A DNA stretch of 64,000 nt from Antedon bifida (lineage: Eukaryota; Echinodermata; Crinoidea; Comatulida; Antedonidae). The notes beneath the pieces are model-generated. The model had not been told where the DNA came from, did not search any database, and worked only from the letters and a program-made list of their open reading frames with translations. Positions 35,201 to 47,600 of the stretch are shown piece by piece (position 1 is the first letter of the stretch; each line of letters begins with the position of its first letter). The DNA is taken from contig OY727096.1 in the NCBI GenBank assembly GCA_963402885.1, positions 29,927,820-29,991,819 on the forward strand, written 5' to 3'. The position numbers and the translations under genes were made by a program.

Positions 35201-36281
35201 ATGAGTTTTGGACATAAAACATGACATGAGCTAGATAGTCGTGGTATATGATGTCATGTCTCATCAGACATATCATATAAATAGTTTGACAAAAAAAGTG
35301 TGATTTGCCCAAATATGGTACTGATATGATATCATCATGTCCATATATGGGCACATCACATTTTGTTGCCACATAAAGTTTGGTAGTGTAGATAGAGCTT
35401 CCCACTAATACACTATGTTATTACATTAATATTTTAGATAATTGAAGACATTGAAATGTTAGAGTTTGCCAACACTGCATGGACTGGGCTCTCAAACGCT
35501 ATGCTGGACCGATTATATAGATTGTAAGTTTATTTTCTGAATTTGTTCAATTTTTATGAATTTTAATCATAACATTGTAATCTGTTATTTAATTATCAAT
35601 GTTATCATTATGAACAGACTTTTTCATTTTTATAATTCTAAAAGTTATCTTTTAATGTTTTGTTTTACAATTTTTATTTTTAAATATCCCCATCCTTAAA
35701 AAAGTGATGTCTTGTCTGTCTTATGTTTCTTAAATGTTTAAATTATTATTATTATTCTTGTTTTCAGGCAGTGCTTAATTGATTTGTAATCTGTATTATC
35801 TAAGTATTCTCAATTGCACTGATTAACTGCTAGTATTGCCGAACGCTCTGCAAATTTTACTTCATCGTTTTGTTTTAGCTTTTTTCTTATTTTATTTTGT
35901 ATCTCCATTGGGATCCAGCCACTGATACCCACAGTTTTCAGTAGTTTGCCTTTGGATTTATAAATTAAATTAAATAAATTATTTTTGTTCTCCTTCAGTG
36001 TTTCACATAAAGGTAAGGTTGCAAGATGTCTAGATATGGAGAAGTATCTACCAGAAGTCACATTCGGTGCTCATGAAATGGCTGATCTTGCTAGGGAATG
36101 GAAAGAGGTAAATGTGATATATTTTATTGGTCTATCATTCATGTTGGAAAAATTATCCAAAATAGTGTAACAAATGTTCCAATTTTTTTTTTTATCTCAG
36201 ATTCCTGGCAACATGTATGAGAAAGGTTTCAATGAGAATGAATACGAAGAGAAAGATCTCTGGAAAATGCTGTTTAAATAG
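32288..36281 (+). CDS. NDUFA10: NADH dehydrogenase (ubiquinone) 1 alpha subcomplex subunit 10, complete (9 coding exons, 376 aa)
   Basis: Accessory subunit of mitochondrial complex I, from the deoxynucleoside-kinase fold family, located in the matrix-facing inner membrane. Exons: 32288-32425, 32731-32971, 33468-33599, 34033-34119, 34393-34514, 34698-34832, 35438-35523, 35999-36107, 36201-36281. All use GT-AG and the phases join in one frame. Residues 1-46 are rich in Arg, Ser and Cys without acidic residues, as expected of a mitochondrial presequence. The P-loop GNIGSGKS is at 80-87. Further family blocks are NVSLEKFYKDP (exon 3), DRSVYSDFVFMEAMY (exon 4), LREPHLVIYLDTPVD (exon 5) and YLPEVTFGAHE (exon 8). 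The length is close to the human protein (355 aa). The first ATG of exon 1 is used as start because it opens the presequence; the promoter side is not resolved. Confidence 0.95.
33243..33380 (+). mobile_element. MITE family A copy 4, in NDUFA10 intron 2
   Basis: It begins AGCTTTGTCTACACTATCAA after TTA (33240-33242) and ends TTTGATTGTGTAGACAGAACT before TTA (33381-33383), with one base of that end counted outside the 20-base core. Both arms are present and the 3-bp TTA duplication is intact. Confidence 0.9.
35281..35399 (-). mobile_element. MITE family A copy 5, one end lost, in NDUFA10 intron 6
   Basis: The segment starts inside the AGTTTGACAAAAAAAGTGTG arm and ends GGTAGTGTAGATAGAGCT. The outer 20 bases of the first end are missing. 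It is in reverse orientation relative to most copies. Confidence 0.8.
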
Positions 36282-36773
36282 ATTGAATTTGATCTTATTA
36301 ATTACGTAATTTTACGCTTCAGTGAATAGCAGATGGTTGAAACCAGGGAAGAGTTCACTCTTCCCTGATTGAAACACACAATAACAAATTCTATGTATGG
36401 TAAAATACATGTATTCACACAACTAGCATGTAGTGAGACGGTTGTACACTGGTTTTCTGGTGAAGCTAAGTACTATGTAAATGTTGACATTTCTTTAGCA
36501 TTATTAATAATATTAAATACAGTAAATGCATATTGATTTAGTACTTATGTGATTCAACAAGGTGGTTCTCATAGAACCTATACAGACAACTTTTACAGAA
36601 AAGGATGTGATAAAGATACAATCCATATTGTCAAGTTGATACTGATATTCTGTATACCATACATTGGTGTAGTGCAGTACCATCATTTATAGCCAGGCTT
36701 TGCCGTTGTCTTTAAAAATTACTTGTAAATATTATAGATACCAGGTTTATTTGTAATGCATTGGCAGGATTTA

Positions 36774-36792
36774 AATAAACTAATTTAATAAA
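36774..36792 (+). terminator. NDUFA10 polyadenylation signals
   Basis: Two AATAAA hexamers lie at about 36774-36779 and 36787-36792, roughly 500 bp after the NDUFA10 stop codon. They are followed by a T-rich stretch at about 36805-36815. They are the first AATAAA hexamers I noticed past the stop. Confidence 0.55.
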
Positions 36793-39239
36793 ATCAAAAT
36801 ATTATTGATTTTTTTTATCTTCTATGAAGCAAATCTTGTCCCGATTCATGCATATGGGTTTGGGCCAGATGTAGTCTAGTTCTATAGGTGACAATTTGGC
36901 TTTTTGTGAAAAGAAATATTTTTATTATACCTATGTGTTGTAATAGATTTATTTATGATGGGGAAAATCCTGGTGTAATGGATTAAATTTAATGAATAAT
37001 ACAATTGTAAAAGTAAAAATATCTTTTGCAATGCTAGAAAAGGTTAGTTCCTGGTGTTGATAGTATACAAATAATGAATGTTTAAGAGTGCAATGGGACA
37101 TATAATTCTCATTCAAGAAGACAGCATTTCAATTGGACCTTCAAGCTAAAAATTAGCTAAGGTATGTAACGCCACCACCAAAGTTTTTCTTTTTACAAAG
37201 TCGATTTGCCATCTCGAACCTAGGCTGTGACTAGCCCTCCACATACAGTTTTGGTGACATTAATTTTCACATTCACAATACAATAGCATAGAAAAAAAAC
37301 AAACAAAGTTGATTACAGTAATATTATTTATCTGTATTCACTCAAAATGATACAAAATACACTGGGAAAGTTTGTGGTTGGATCATGTTACAATAAAAAT
37401 ATAATTCCACAATAGTGTTTATTATACAACCTAAATATTTTATTTAAACATTTCTTTCCTTTGATTTATATACAAGGCGCTATGACCAAAACAGTTACCT
37501 TTTATTTACAATACAGTATTAACTTCTAATTCAATAATAGATTGGAACACAGTACATACAATTATTGCTATGCTTCAACAATTTAAACATTTTTATTTTA
37601 AGGAAATCATTCTAAAATGCTCTTAATAAATATGATTCTGGTCACAACACCAATACAACATGATGGGTATGTTGATTAATATGTATATGTTTTAAATTAT
37701 AAATAAATTTAAAACAAAATATTGGCAATATGATAAAAAAAATCTTTATTACAAAATGTACTTTTTTTTCAAACATATGAGTAGGTTGAGCCACTACAAT
37801 AATATTTCTACAAAATAAAAAATTGAATTTTCACATAAGCATCTATTACATAAATTAATTCTGAGATGGAATTGTTTATCCCTAGTAAATTTAAATTGAA
37901 AACAAACATTAGTTGCAAATACTAAAATAACCTACAAGCAATAACATTATGCAACCAGCTTTTAAAAGTAAAAAAAAAATAGAATGCCTATTTTAAAAAA
38001 TCAAGGTAATAGGAAAACACCTAGTTCTCTAGACGGCGATTCAGCTTAATATTCATAGAAAAATAAACATTTTGGCACACATGGCGTGTCATATGTATAC
38101 TTGAGCTGGAATCACTTACGGACAAAAATTAAAGGAATACTAGAAATATGAAAAAGACAACTAAAGACTTTCAAAAGTTTAAAATAAAACATCTAATGCA
38201 AAAATTAGGTAAATCCAAAGATGATTGAAAGCAAGTAAAAAAAAAAAGAAAATTATAGAAGTTTACTTACAATACGAGAGCTGAAAATGTAAGTACAACT
38301 AATTAACTAAAAAATGGCAGACTACCTATTTTAGCTTACAGTCTGAGATTGTCTATAATTATGATTGCTATCTATTTTTGCAACAATATTCCATGACATT
38401 GGGTACTGTGGAAGTAGGCTCTAGATTGTACGCACATGCAACAGAAATAAAATTATTGAACAAACAATGTGGAAGAAAGAGAAAAAATCTTACGAGTGAA
38501 AAAACTGTACCAAACGAGACTAGAAAAACGAAACCTCTCTGTTTGACATGCAGAAAGCTTCGCCAATATTTAGAGATGTACTGCTGCACCTTGTAACATA
38601 GTGGGACCAAACCCTATGAAAAGGTGATTCACCCCTTGCTCGGATGCCTACGTAAATTGGAACATTACTTTCCTGAGGTTCGTCTTCATTATCATATAAA
38701 TTGTTAATAATGGCAATTATATAATTGATAATTAGTAATTATAGAATTAAGCACACCAAATGTTTTGAATTTAACATTATCTAAAAATTCCATTTTCAAA
38801 CTCACAATCAGAAATCAAACAAACAAAAATCTAAAAATAGAATGGCAGTAATGTGATATATTATTCCTGAAATTTTATAATCAATTGATAGTAATTAATT
38901 AATTGAAGTATAATTAAAGAGAACTAGTTTACTGTCAAATACTGCTATTTTCTCCCAAAATGCTGCTATTCACATCTTAATTGTTTTCACATCCTCATAT
39001 GGGATTGATTTTATACACATGATATTAGTTTTTAAAATTACATTACATAATGAAGTTTGTGTACATTGTAGAGCTCACAAGATAGAATAGATACAGTATT
39101 CCCATTTTCCCTTTCCCTAAATAGGGATGGTATTGGCTGTAGTGTTAAAATTGGCCCTCAATTGTTCCACAGGAAAATGTTAAATAGGGGTGTTTAAAAA
39201 ATGAGTGAGGTTTTACTGTAATCAATTTGTATTATTGAT

Positions 39240-39410
39240 CAGTGGCCATATTCACCAATCCCACTTAAGTGAGAATTGAAATATTTCTCTTAATTAATAA
39301 GTATTTCACTTAATTCAATAACATTCAAGTCTTTCCCTAATTGTATTCTATTCTGTTTAAAATTTAAATGTTTCTTTTAGCCTAAGTGTGAATGGTGAAT
39401 ATGGCCACTG
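39240..39410. mobile_element. MITE family C, full-length copy
   Basis: It begins CAGTGGCCATATTCACCAAT and ends ATTGGTGAATATGGCCACTG in the complementary sense (GAATGGTGAATATGGCCACTG with one mismatch, the first G lying just inside). The interior has CACTTAAGTGAGAATTG and AGTATTTCACTTAATTCAAT. No convincing target duplication is visible at either side. Confidence 0.8.
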
Positions 39411-40290
39411 GGCATTACGTTTGACTTAGTGAGTTTTTCTTTAAAGTTATTAACTTTCACATCGCCTATCAAAACTCAATAGTTCACATACACCTCAGTT
39501 TGCCAACATCTGCATTTTGTATGGTAGGCTATATATATATATATGAAAGGAGGTATAATACTTGAATGCCAGCCCTGTGTACTGATGCTTTTGGATATGG
39601 CGAAGTGTCCGAAACAAATAAATTAATTAAAAGTTTTCAAAACTCCTTTTCCATTCTAAAACTTGCCAGCAAACGTTTTTACGTCTCATACAAACACATG
39701 GAATAAATTTATTTACATAGGCAACTTTACTAACAGTGTTTTCAGTTTTATGTACAAAGATCATTGAAATAAAACAAATAATATACAAATTATATATCTT
39801 ATTGCACATGTTCCTATATAAATTATATTCAATACGTATAGCAACTTTAAGTAAACTTATAAATTATCATAAATTATGCATACTGATTAACATAAGGGAA
39901 TACATAGCTAATGTATTTAACATAAATGCATATGTCTATGTATTGTACAGACATACATAGCTTATTTACCATAATCTCATACATAATAGCTCATGTAACA
40001 AAAATGCATAGATAATAATTTCAAATTATAATATAAGGATATGCATAAAACAAAATTGACAGCACTACCAAAATATGTATTAAACGGATCTTGTTCTAGG
40101 TTTTTCCCTAAAATTATATCGAGAGATTTAGTGCATGTTATTAGAAAACAAAATGAGATGGGTTAACTTTCAGAGAATTTCGCCATTGTAACAAGAGTGT
40201 CATGTACATCAGAAACATTTTGATACAAATGCGATTTCAAACTTTGACCTTTTTGTTGAAAATTAAAAAGCACACGCAAATGAAACTTAA

Positions 40291-40411
40291 ACTCTGTCTA
40301 CACTATCAAACTTTATGTGACAAAAAAATGTGATGTGCCCATATATGGACATGACGATGTCATATCACTACCATATTTGGGCACATCACACTTTTTTTCT
40401 GGCAAACTATA
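40291..40411 (+). mobile_element. MITE family A copy 6, right end lost
   Basis: ACTCTGTCTACACTATCAAA follows TTAA. Both arms are present through GGGCACATCACACTTTTTTT. The last 25 bases are replaced by unrelated sequence from about 40411. Confidence 0.85.
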
Positions 40412-41641
40412 TTAGCTAGAATGATGTAGGCTCAGCTACCTTATACACAGTCACTCGTAAAGCCTAGGCTTACTAGAGGCTTTCAACAGTTGAAAAAATG
40501 TGAATAAAAGAATTACAATTAATTATTTTTCAAAACAATGATGATCATCAAATATATATGATTATATATGAATTGCAAAATCGCATAAATTTAGGGCTGC
40601 GGGAAAAAAAGAGCTATACAGTAAAATACAAGATCTGAAGAATAAAAACATTTACACAACATAAATGGAATGAGAAACATGAAAGATAAAGTTACATTAA
40701 ACACAATGATATATATTTTGAATTATAGCTACACTTTTTTCCTATTCAGTAGCTGATCTGTTTTAGTGGAATATAATACATGAATACAAATATAAATAGA
40801 TCTATAGAATTTGGTAACAAATATGATAACTACGAGTTATATTGTATATATTTAAAATTAAGGTAATGAAATAAACAAGGTTACTAAATGTTGGCAATTT
40901 AAATGTATAGTTATTATTAAACTATATTTATGATATGCATAAAAAAACCCAAAAAATAACGTAATGTTAAAAAATCAGGAATTGCAATCTAATAAATCAT
41001 GCACATTGTCGTCAATTTCTGTTAACATGATACACTTGACTGCACAGAGATGCGTCTATACTTCTCTAGACTTAAATCATCAAAGAATATTGAATAAGAT
41101 ATTGCAGTAGATAAGTTTTAAAATGACTAAATTGTTAGCTGGTATTAGAATTGTTTTTGTAAGCATTTTAGAGATGTTTTTCCTTTACTTGGCTGATTAT
41201 GTTACATTTTGTCATTTTTCAATGATAAATGCATGGACGAGTGCCTTGTTGACTAACAGAGTTTCATCAAATATTAATATTTCATTAGTTCAAAAATATC
41301 AATCAAAAATAATATTGATTATGATATAAAAATTATCAATAAAATAATAAAGAAACCTTTAAAATAGTCATAATGGGTATAGTACACATTCTTTAAAATA
41401 TTGATAAAAACAATTTTTCTTGAATTTGGTCTAATAGATTTGGTGAATTAAATTGATGTGATTTTATAAAACTTTTCCCATATTGCTTTAGTTACATTCA
41501 GAAAGTTTTCTCCTTTTAGTTTGTATGATTTGTTTTATGATAAATATTACAAATAAAAGTTTTGTATCTGATGACGCAAATTTATACACATTTGTAAAAA
41601 GAATGTTCTGTAGTTCTCTAAATAATGTTCATTCGCTTTCG

Positions 41642-44600
41642 TCACCTAACCTCTGGTTTCCGTTTAAACGATCGCATTAACCAGTTTCCACGTGACCTGG
41701 CAGATTCGCTACGTTTCATTGTTTCTTTTGGTCGGTCACGCACTCTTTGTGATAAAGAGTGTAATTTTCGAAATGTCTCTGGAAATTTGTTTTCAGGAAA
41801 AACCGTTTCTATGTAGCCTTCAAGACAAACGTAAACAAATCGTTTGTTGAATGTTTCGTTCTGTAACATTTCAAACATTCGTAGAATTCCATGTCGCGTA
41901 GTTTCAGCCCCAATGAAACTCTTTAGATCATCTGAAAAATGAAAAAATGTTAAAGAAACTGTTGAAATCACAAATCAAAACAACAGAGTCCTTAAAAAAA
42001 TGTCTAAGAACTTTATAATACTGTATAGAATTATATAATTATATAGAATAGTCTATAGAGACTTTTAATAAATAACATTTTACAAATACAAATATTATAT
42101 TTACAAGTAATATTATTATATTACAAAAATCATACAATTTCTATAGAAAAATTAAACAGTTTCACTTTTACATAGAAATTCTATACACATATTTAATTTC
42201 TATAAAACATATGTTGTATAGAAACAGACAAACAATAAGAAAAGTTTTATTCTATATAGAAAATCACTATATTTTTTCTATGGCTTTTAGACTAAGAACT
42301 AGAATGCTAGCCCAACACGAAATCCATTTTGAGCCATATAACCAAGATGTTCAAAGAGGGACTCACAAACCTTAACAGGTTTATAGTCTAAAGGTCAAGG
42401 TAAATCAAGGTAAATTACAATATTATGTTCAACTACCAAACAACCATTAAGTTAAAAACATTGAAGTTGCTATTGGTTGAAACCAAACTGCAACACAAAA
42501 TTTAGTTTCAAAAGCGAATATTGAATACATTTTTACCTGATACACTTCCTAGTAGCTTTGTCTTGGCGGCTACTCTTGTACGCAGTTTGGTTAGTTCATC
42601 TCGTTCAGGTTGCTCTTCAGCCAAAATACCATTTGGCCAAAATGAATCCCTAAACAAAAATAAAATAATCAAAGTTTTTAAAGAACTGTACATATAACTA
42701 TAAGTTGTATTTACAATATAGTACAATAAGTACACTTTTAATTATATGTCCCCATCAGTTATAAAAAAATTGAAGAAGACACTTTAAGAATAACAGACAA
42801 CTGGTGGACAAAAAGAAACCAATAACTGGAAGAAGACGAAGTAGAAGAAGGTGGGCATCAAAAAATATGTTGGAACTTCTAACTGGACTACAACTTCAGA
42901 GAAGAGGAGCAATGGATGACGTAACTTAAGGAACCAACTAAAAGAAGCTACAGGTAGGTAGGTATGATGGAAGACCAAAGAACAACTAAAAGAAACTACA
43001 GGTAGGTAGGTATGATGGAAGACCAAAGAACAACTAAAAGAAGCTACAGGTAGGTAGGTATGATGGAAGACCAAAGAACAACTAAAAGAAGCTACAGGTA
43101 GGTAGGTATGATGGAAGACCAAAGAACAACTAAAAGAAGCTACAGGTAGGTAGGTATGATGGAAGACCAAAGAACAACTAAAAGAAGCTACAGGTAGGTA
43201 GGTATGATGGAAGACCAAAGAACAACTAAAAGAAGCTACAGGTAGGTAGGTATGTATGTAGGGTGGGAACCAACTAAAAGAAGATTAATGTAGTTAGGAT
43301 GGAAGGTCCAATATTTTCTGTTCTTCTTACCTGAAGTGTTTTACATAGTAGGCTAGCTGCTCTGGTGAAGTTAAGTTCTCAACTTGTTCAACAATTTTTC
43401 TATATAAAAAAAATAACATTATTATGAAAGAAACAAGCAAATTTACCACTGTATTCTGAATATAAAATTCATTAAAAAAATAAATTGATTTGTTTAAAAT
43501 AATTTGTTGTCGATATACTTTTGATTTACAGAGACAGTGCATGATAAAGTGATTCTAAATTTATCAAAAACAAACACAATTCTTTTTTTGCTGTAACACT
43601 ATTTTTTTATTCATCAGTAGCTAATAATAAAAACTTGCATTGTATACTCCTTAAACTATACTGAGGAACAATTCCTTTGTAAATGCCAAAAAAATGAATA
43701 CAAACCCATTGATTTTGCTGCCAAGTGTTGCCTTGATTATCTGTCGCAAGAATGCCACAACACGACGCCGTAACCACTGGTCACGGCAACGAAGGTCAAA
43801 GATTTCATCCATTAATAACAACATGATACGAAGTGGGATATTTTCAGTTTCCTAAAAAAAAAAAACAAAGACAATGTAGTTACAGTTTGACTAAAGACTT
43901 TTAATTGATTTACATGAAGTGCCACATATTCATTCCTATTTCAAGTCACTGAGCATTGTCTCTCCAACAATTTACATATACAATCAATTCAAGGTTCAAT
44001 CTCTTTCCACTGTTTCAAAACACTGCCTATCCTGCCAACCACTGGCTATTGTTGAGATCACTACTTTTGGAACCACTGACCATCTTACAAACCAATACCA
44101 TTCTTTTGAAATCATTGACCACCTTGCAATCCAATGCCATTCTTTTGAAATCATTGACCACCTTGCAATCCAATGCCATTCTTTTGGAACCACTGACCAT
44201 CTTGCAAACCAATGTCATTCTTTGGTAGCCACTGCCTATCCTGGTAAATACTGTTTAGCTAATCTTGCAAACCACTTCTACTCTTATCAACAACTGCCCC
44301 TTTTTAACCACTACATAGCCTTGCGAGGCACTACCTCTTGTTTCAACGACTTCCTATCCTTCCATCCCCTAACAATCACTGTACACCTCTTTCATAAAAA
44401 AATCAATGAAAACTTCAACTTACATCCATATCAAGGACTTCTGAAACCTTTCCTGTTTCCATTAATGGGCTTCTTGGAGTGAACTGAAATAAAAGTATTA
44501 TTGGTAATTATTGGATATATTCAGTGCAGAAACACCAATGACAATCCATGGACATGGAATCCCTCTGATGGAAAATTGGAAACCAGCATACATCCCAACT

Positions 44601-47600
44601 CCCTGTGAGTGCACTGTGTTCTTTAATAGGCACATGTGCAATGACCAACCGTTCCCTATCTCACCAGATATGTGTTAATTCCATTGACTATCACCAGCAC
44701 AAGTTTATGTGACCACATCATTACAGTCATGTGTGTATCAATAATTCTGCTTCCAAATGCCAGGTTATAGTATCAATGGGTTTGCAAACATGTGCATATG
44801 ATTGTTAACAATCTGTTGCTTGCTATAGTATTTCATATCATGCAAAACTCTTAAAATAATCACTGTAATTCGAATACAACAAAGCTGCTAATAGTTTTGT
44901 TGGATTCTCACATTTTAATATTATAATTGACTGTTTTTTTATATCAAACATCATCTTACAAGATTTAATTCTACCATAGAAATATTATTTTATTGGGTGT
45001 ACTGTATCTCTATGATTCTACCATGCATATATATTCTTGCAATACTAATTATTAAAAGGTAAAATGATAGAACGATGCTTTCCTACATACGGTATAGCGT
45101 ATCGGGTGCAAAAGCTATGAGAACAGTGGTGAGTTTAGACCTGATTTTGATTATGTGAACATTTACCCGGTGATGCTCTTAATAAAATAATTTTAGTCAT
45201 AAATAAATAAACCAACAACAAGAATTGATAGTAAAAGGTAAGAACCTGTAGCACTATTCACAAATCACACTTAAGCGAGATAATTCCTTAAATTAATACA
45301 ATTAGTATTTCACTTAAGTCAATAAATGTTTAAGGATTTTTCTATAAGATGAATTTTAAATTTTAATGGTGATTCCTTTAGCCGAAGTGTGATTTATGAA
45401 TATAGTCACTGTCCTCAATTTTAGAGAAAGACTAAAAGTATAGTACATGACTAAACTTCAGTATCACAGAGGTCATATCACAATGTACAACGATAAAAAC
45501 CCCTTTATATACAATGTATGATACAATAATAATATCCCATCCAGTGCATTAAATAGTTAATTAACCATTACATCAAGTAAACAATTATTAAAGTTGGCTT
45601 TGTGCCAAGTATTATCATCCTTATTTAGTGTAAATGAGAAATTAATAAAAGAATATTGTACTTGTCACTACAGAATACATAAACAATATCAAAGTAAATA
45701 ATGGAAAGAGATGAAGAGGTCATTGATACAAAGAGTACTAGTATCCAGGTCATATTAAGTCATTGACCCCGTAAAAAAGCTGAATTGCACACTATTTAAA
45801 TAGAAAGCAAAGGAAATGAGAGAAAGTAAAGTCTGCAGCATATTTCACAACTGAACATTATCAGATTATAGTTTAGCAAAAGTGTTATTGTAGTACGAAG
45901 CAAATAGAGGAAGACAAGACTTTGTTTTTTAGGAGCATGTGTGTACAATCCATAAGTAATGGCTAAAGAAAAAGGATTTGGAAGATCAACTGTCAATAGT
46001 ATTTGCTTGAAGTAATACTATGGTGGTGTTGTTTTATGGTGATGGTTTTGGCAACAGTGAAGATGATGTCTGGCTAAATTCAAGCCTCGTGAAGCTAATT
46101 TACTGTGAAAATAGACCAGTGTTCGTGACCTCAGACAGTAGGATAGCATACTGCAACACTAATGTAGCACAGTATTGAAAAATACAGAAGATGGTACAAA
46201 AACAGAGAAAGAAACATTGAATGGTAGCACAAGAGCACATTTTTAGAGGCACATACAGTTTCTTTCTAACCGGCAGCTTCTTTAGAAAATAGAGGATTCA
46301 CTTTGTGGTTCTGGAGATTTCGAAAAGCTAGTGAAAACTATTCAATTTCCATGTAAGTGTAATCTCTCATTCTTCTGCAATATGTTGTAAGCCATGTGCA
46401 GTCCTTGTATAGAATAGCTTAAGATAAACTACAAAGAATCACACACACTATTTACCAACTCTTTAGTACAGTAAATTACAGATGACTGAAGAGTTTATCA
46501 TTAAGCTACCAATACCAACAAAAACATTTTATTTTGAAGCAGTTAAGGAGTCTTTGAGCTCCTCAAGCTGGCATCAAAATGTGAAAACAAAAACCAACCT
46601 GCTGTTTGCGTCTGAAACTCAAATTCCTGAAGCTCGCTAAACTCGGCTTTTGCAATGAAATTGAAAAGAATGATCACAGTGAACATAAATACAAATGAAA
46701 TGTGTAAAAACAATAAACATAAATATTATTACAAAACAAATAGTAAAAGAAAAACAATAAAATGAAAGTTTTAAACAATAAATAATGATGAAAATATAAT
46801 TATTGATTGATACGATATATTCATTTACCATTTACATTTCTTTATGGTCCACACTAAATACTCTCACACCCAAAAATATATCAATGGAGAGAAATACACC
46901 TGAGATTCGGACTATGGGTCATTAAATAGATGGATTAAGTGTTAGGCCACTGTATTTATATTTCAACCATGGTTAAGCAGCAAACAGCATTCTGCAATGT
47001 TGGTTGTGATGGATACAAACTCATAAATACACCAAGTTACACAACAATATTCATTTGTAAAAAAAATCTATGATGGAACAAAGTATAAGCAGAAAGTAAG
47101 ACTAGATTGTCAACTCCCTACTTGTATACATCCAGACAATCTAATGTTTATCCTATCATGGTTGTTATTGGAAAACGCACTGAGCAGTCAGCTATGTCAA
47201 GTGAAGCTTGGTTCCCACTAGGACACACACACACACAAACAAAGCTCTGTCGCTTGGGTAAATCTTTCCTTTGATGCATCCTAGTGTGAACCAAACTGGT
47301 ATGCTATGTTAAACTGTACAGCACATTATTTTACCAAACAAATGTATAGTAAAAATTTGAATTACATTTTAGTACTCAGAATAATATAATATAGTGTAAA
47401 TATAGTGTAAATTCGGTGAATTAGTACCTAAATTATGCTGTTGCTAGTTTTATGCACTATATTAATTAAGTCATGATATTGAGTGTATAGTATATTAACC
47501 AACAGCTGGTGCAAATCTATCAAGCTAAAACAAGAGTCTGGAACTAATGCTTTCTGACCAAATATTTAGTTAACCATTGTTAGTGCACTTTTTGCACTAT

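Larger units (their letters stand above)
36800..41641. other. Convergent interval between NDUFA10 and SNX13
   Basis: It should contain the SNX13 3' UTR near 41641, but the poly(A) site cannot be fixed because many AATAAA complements occur. No exon with recognisable protein content is seen. A fragment at 37067-37114 matches the internal palindrome of the element at 49996-50271 (ACAAATAATGAATGTTTA). A decayed CAGTAAAACC-type end is near 39210. MITEs at 39240-39410 and 40291-40411 are listed separately. Confidence 0.6.

Noticed and set aside
42784..43218. 144-codon minus-strand open frame with 16-residue repeats
   Set aside because: It is the translation of the 48-bp minisatellite between two SNX13 exons. 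The intron boundaries on both sides are clear.
43919..44482. 187-codon plus-strand open frame
   Set aside because: It runs over a 39-bp minisatellite and antisense to a firm SNX13 exon (44424-44483). No similarity to known proteins.
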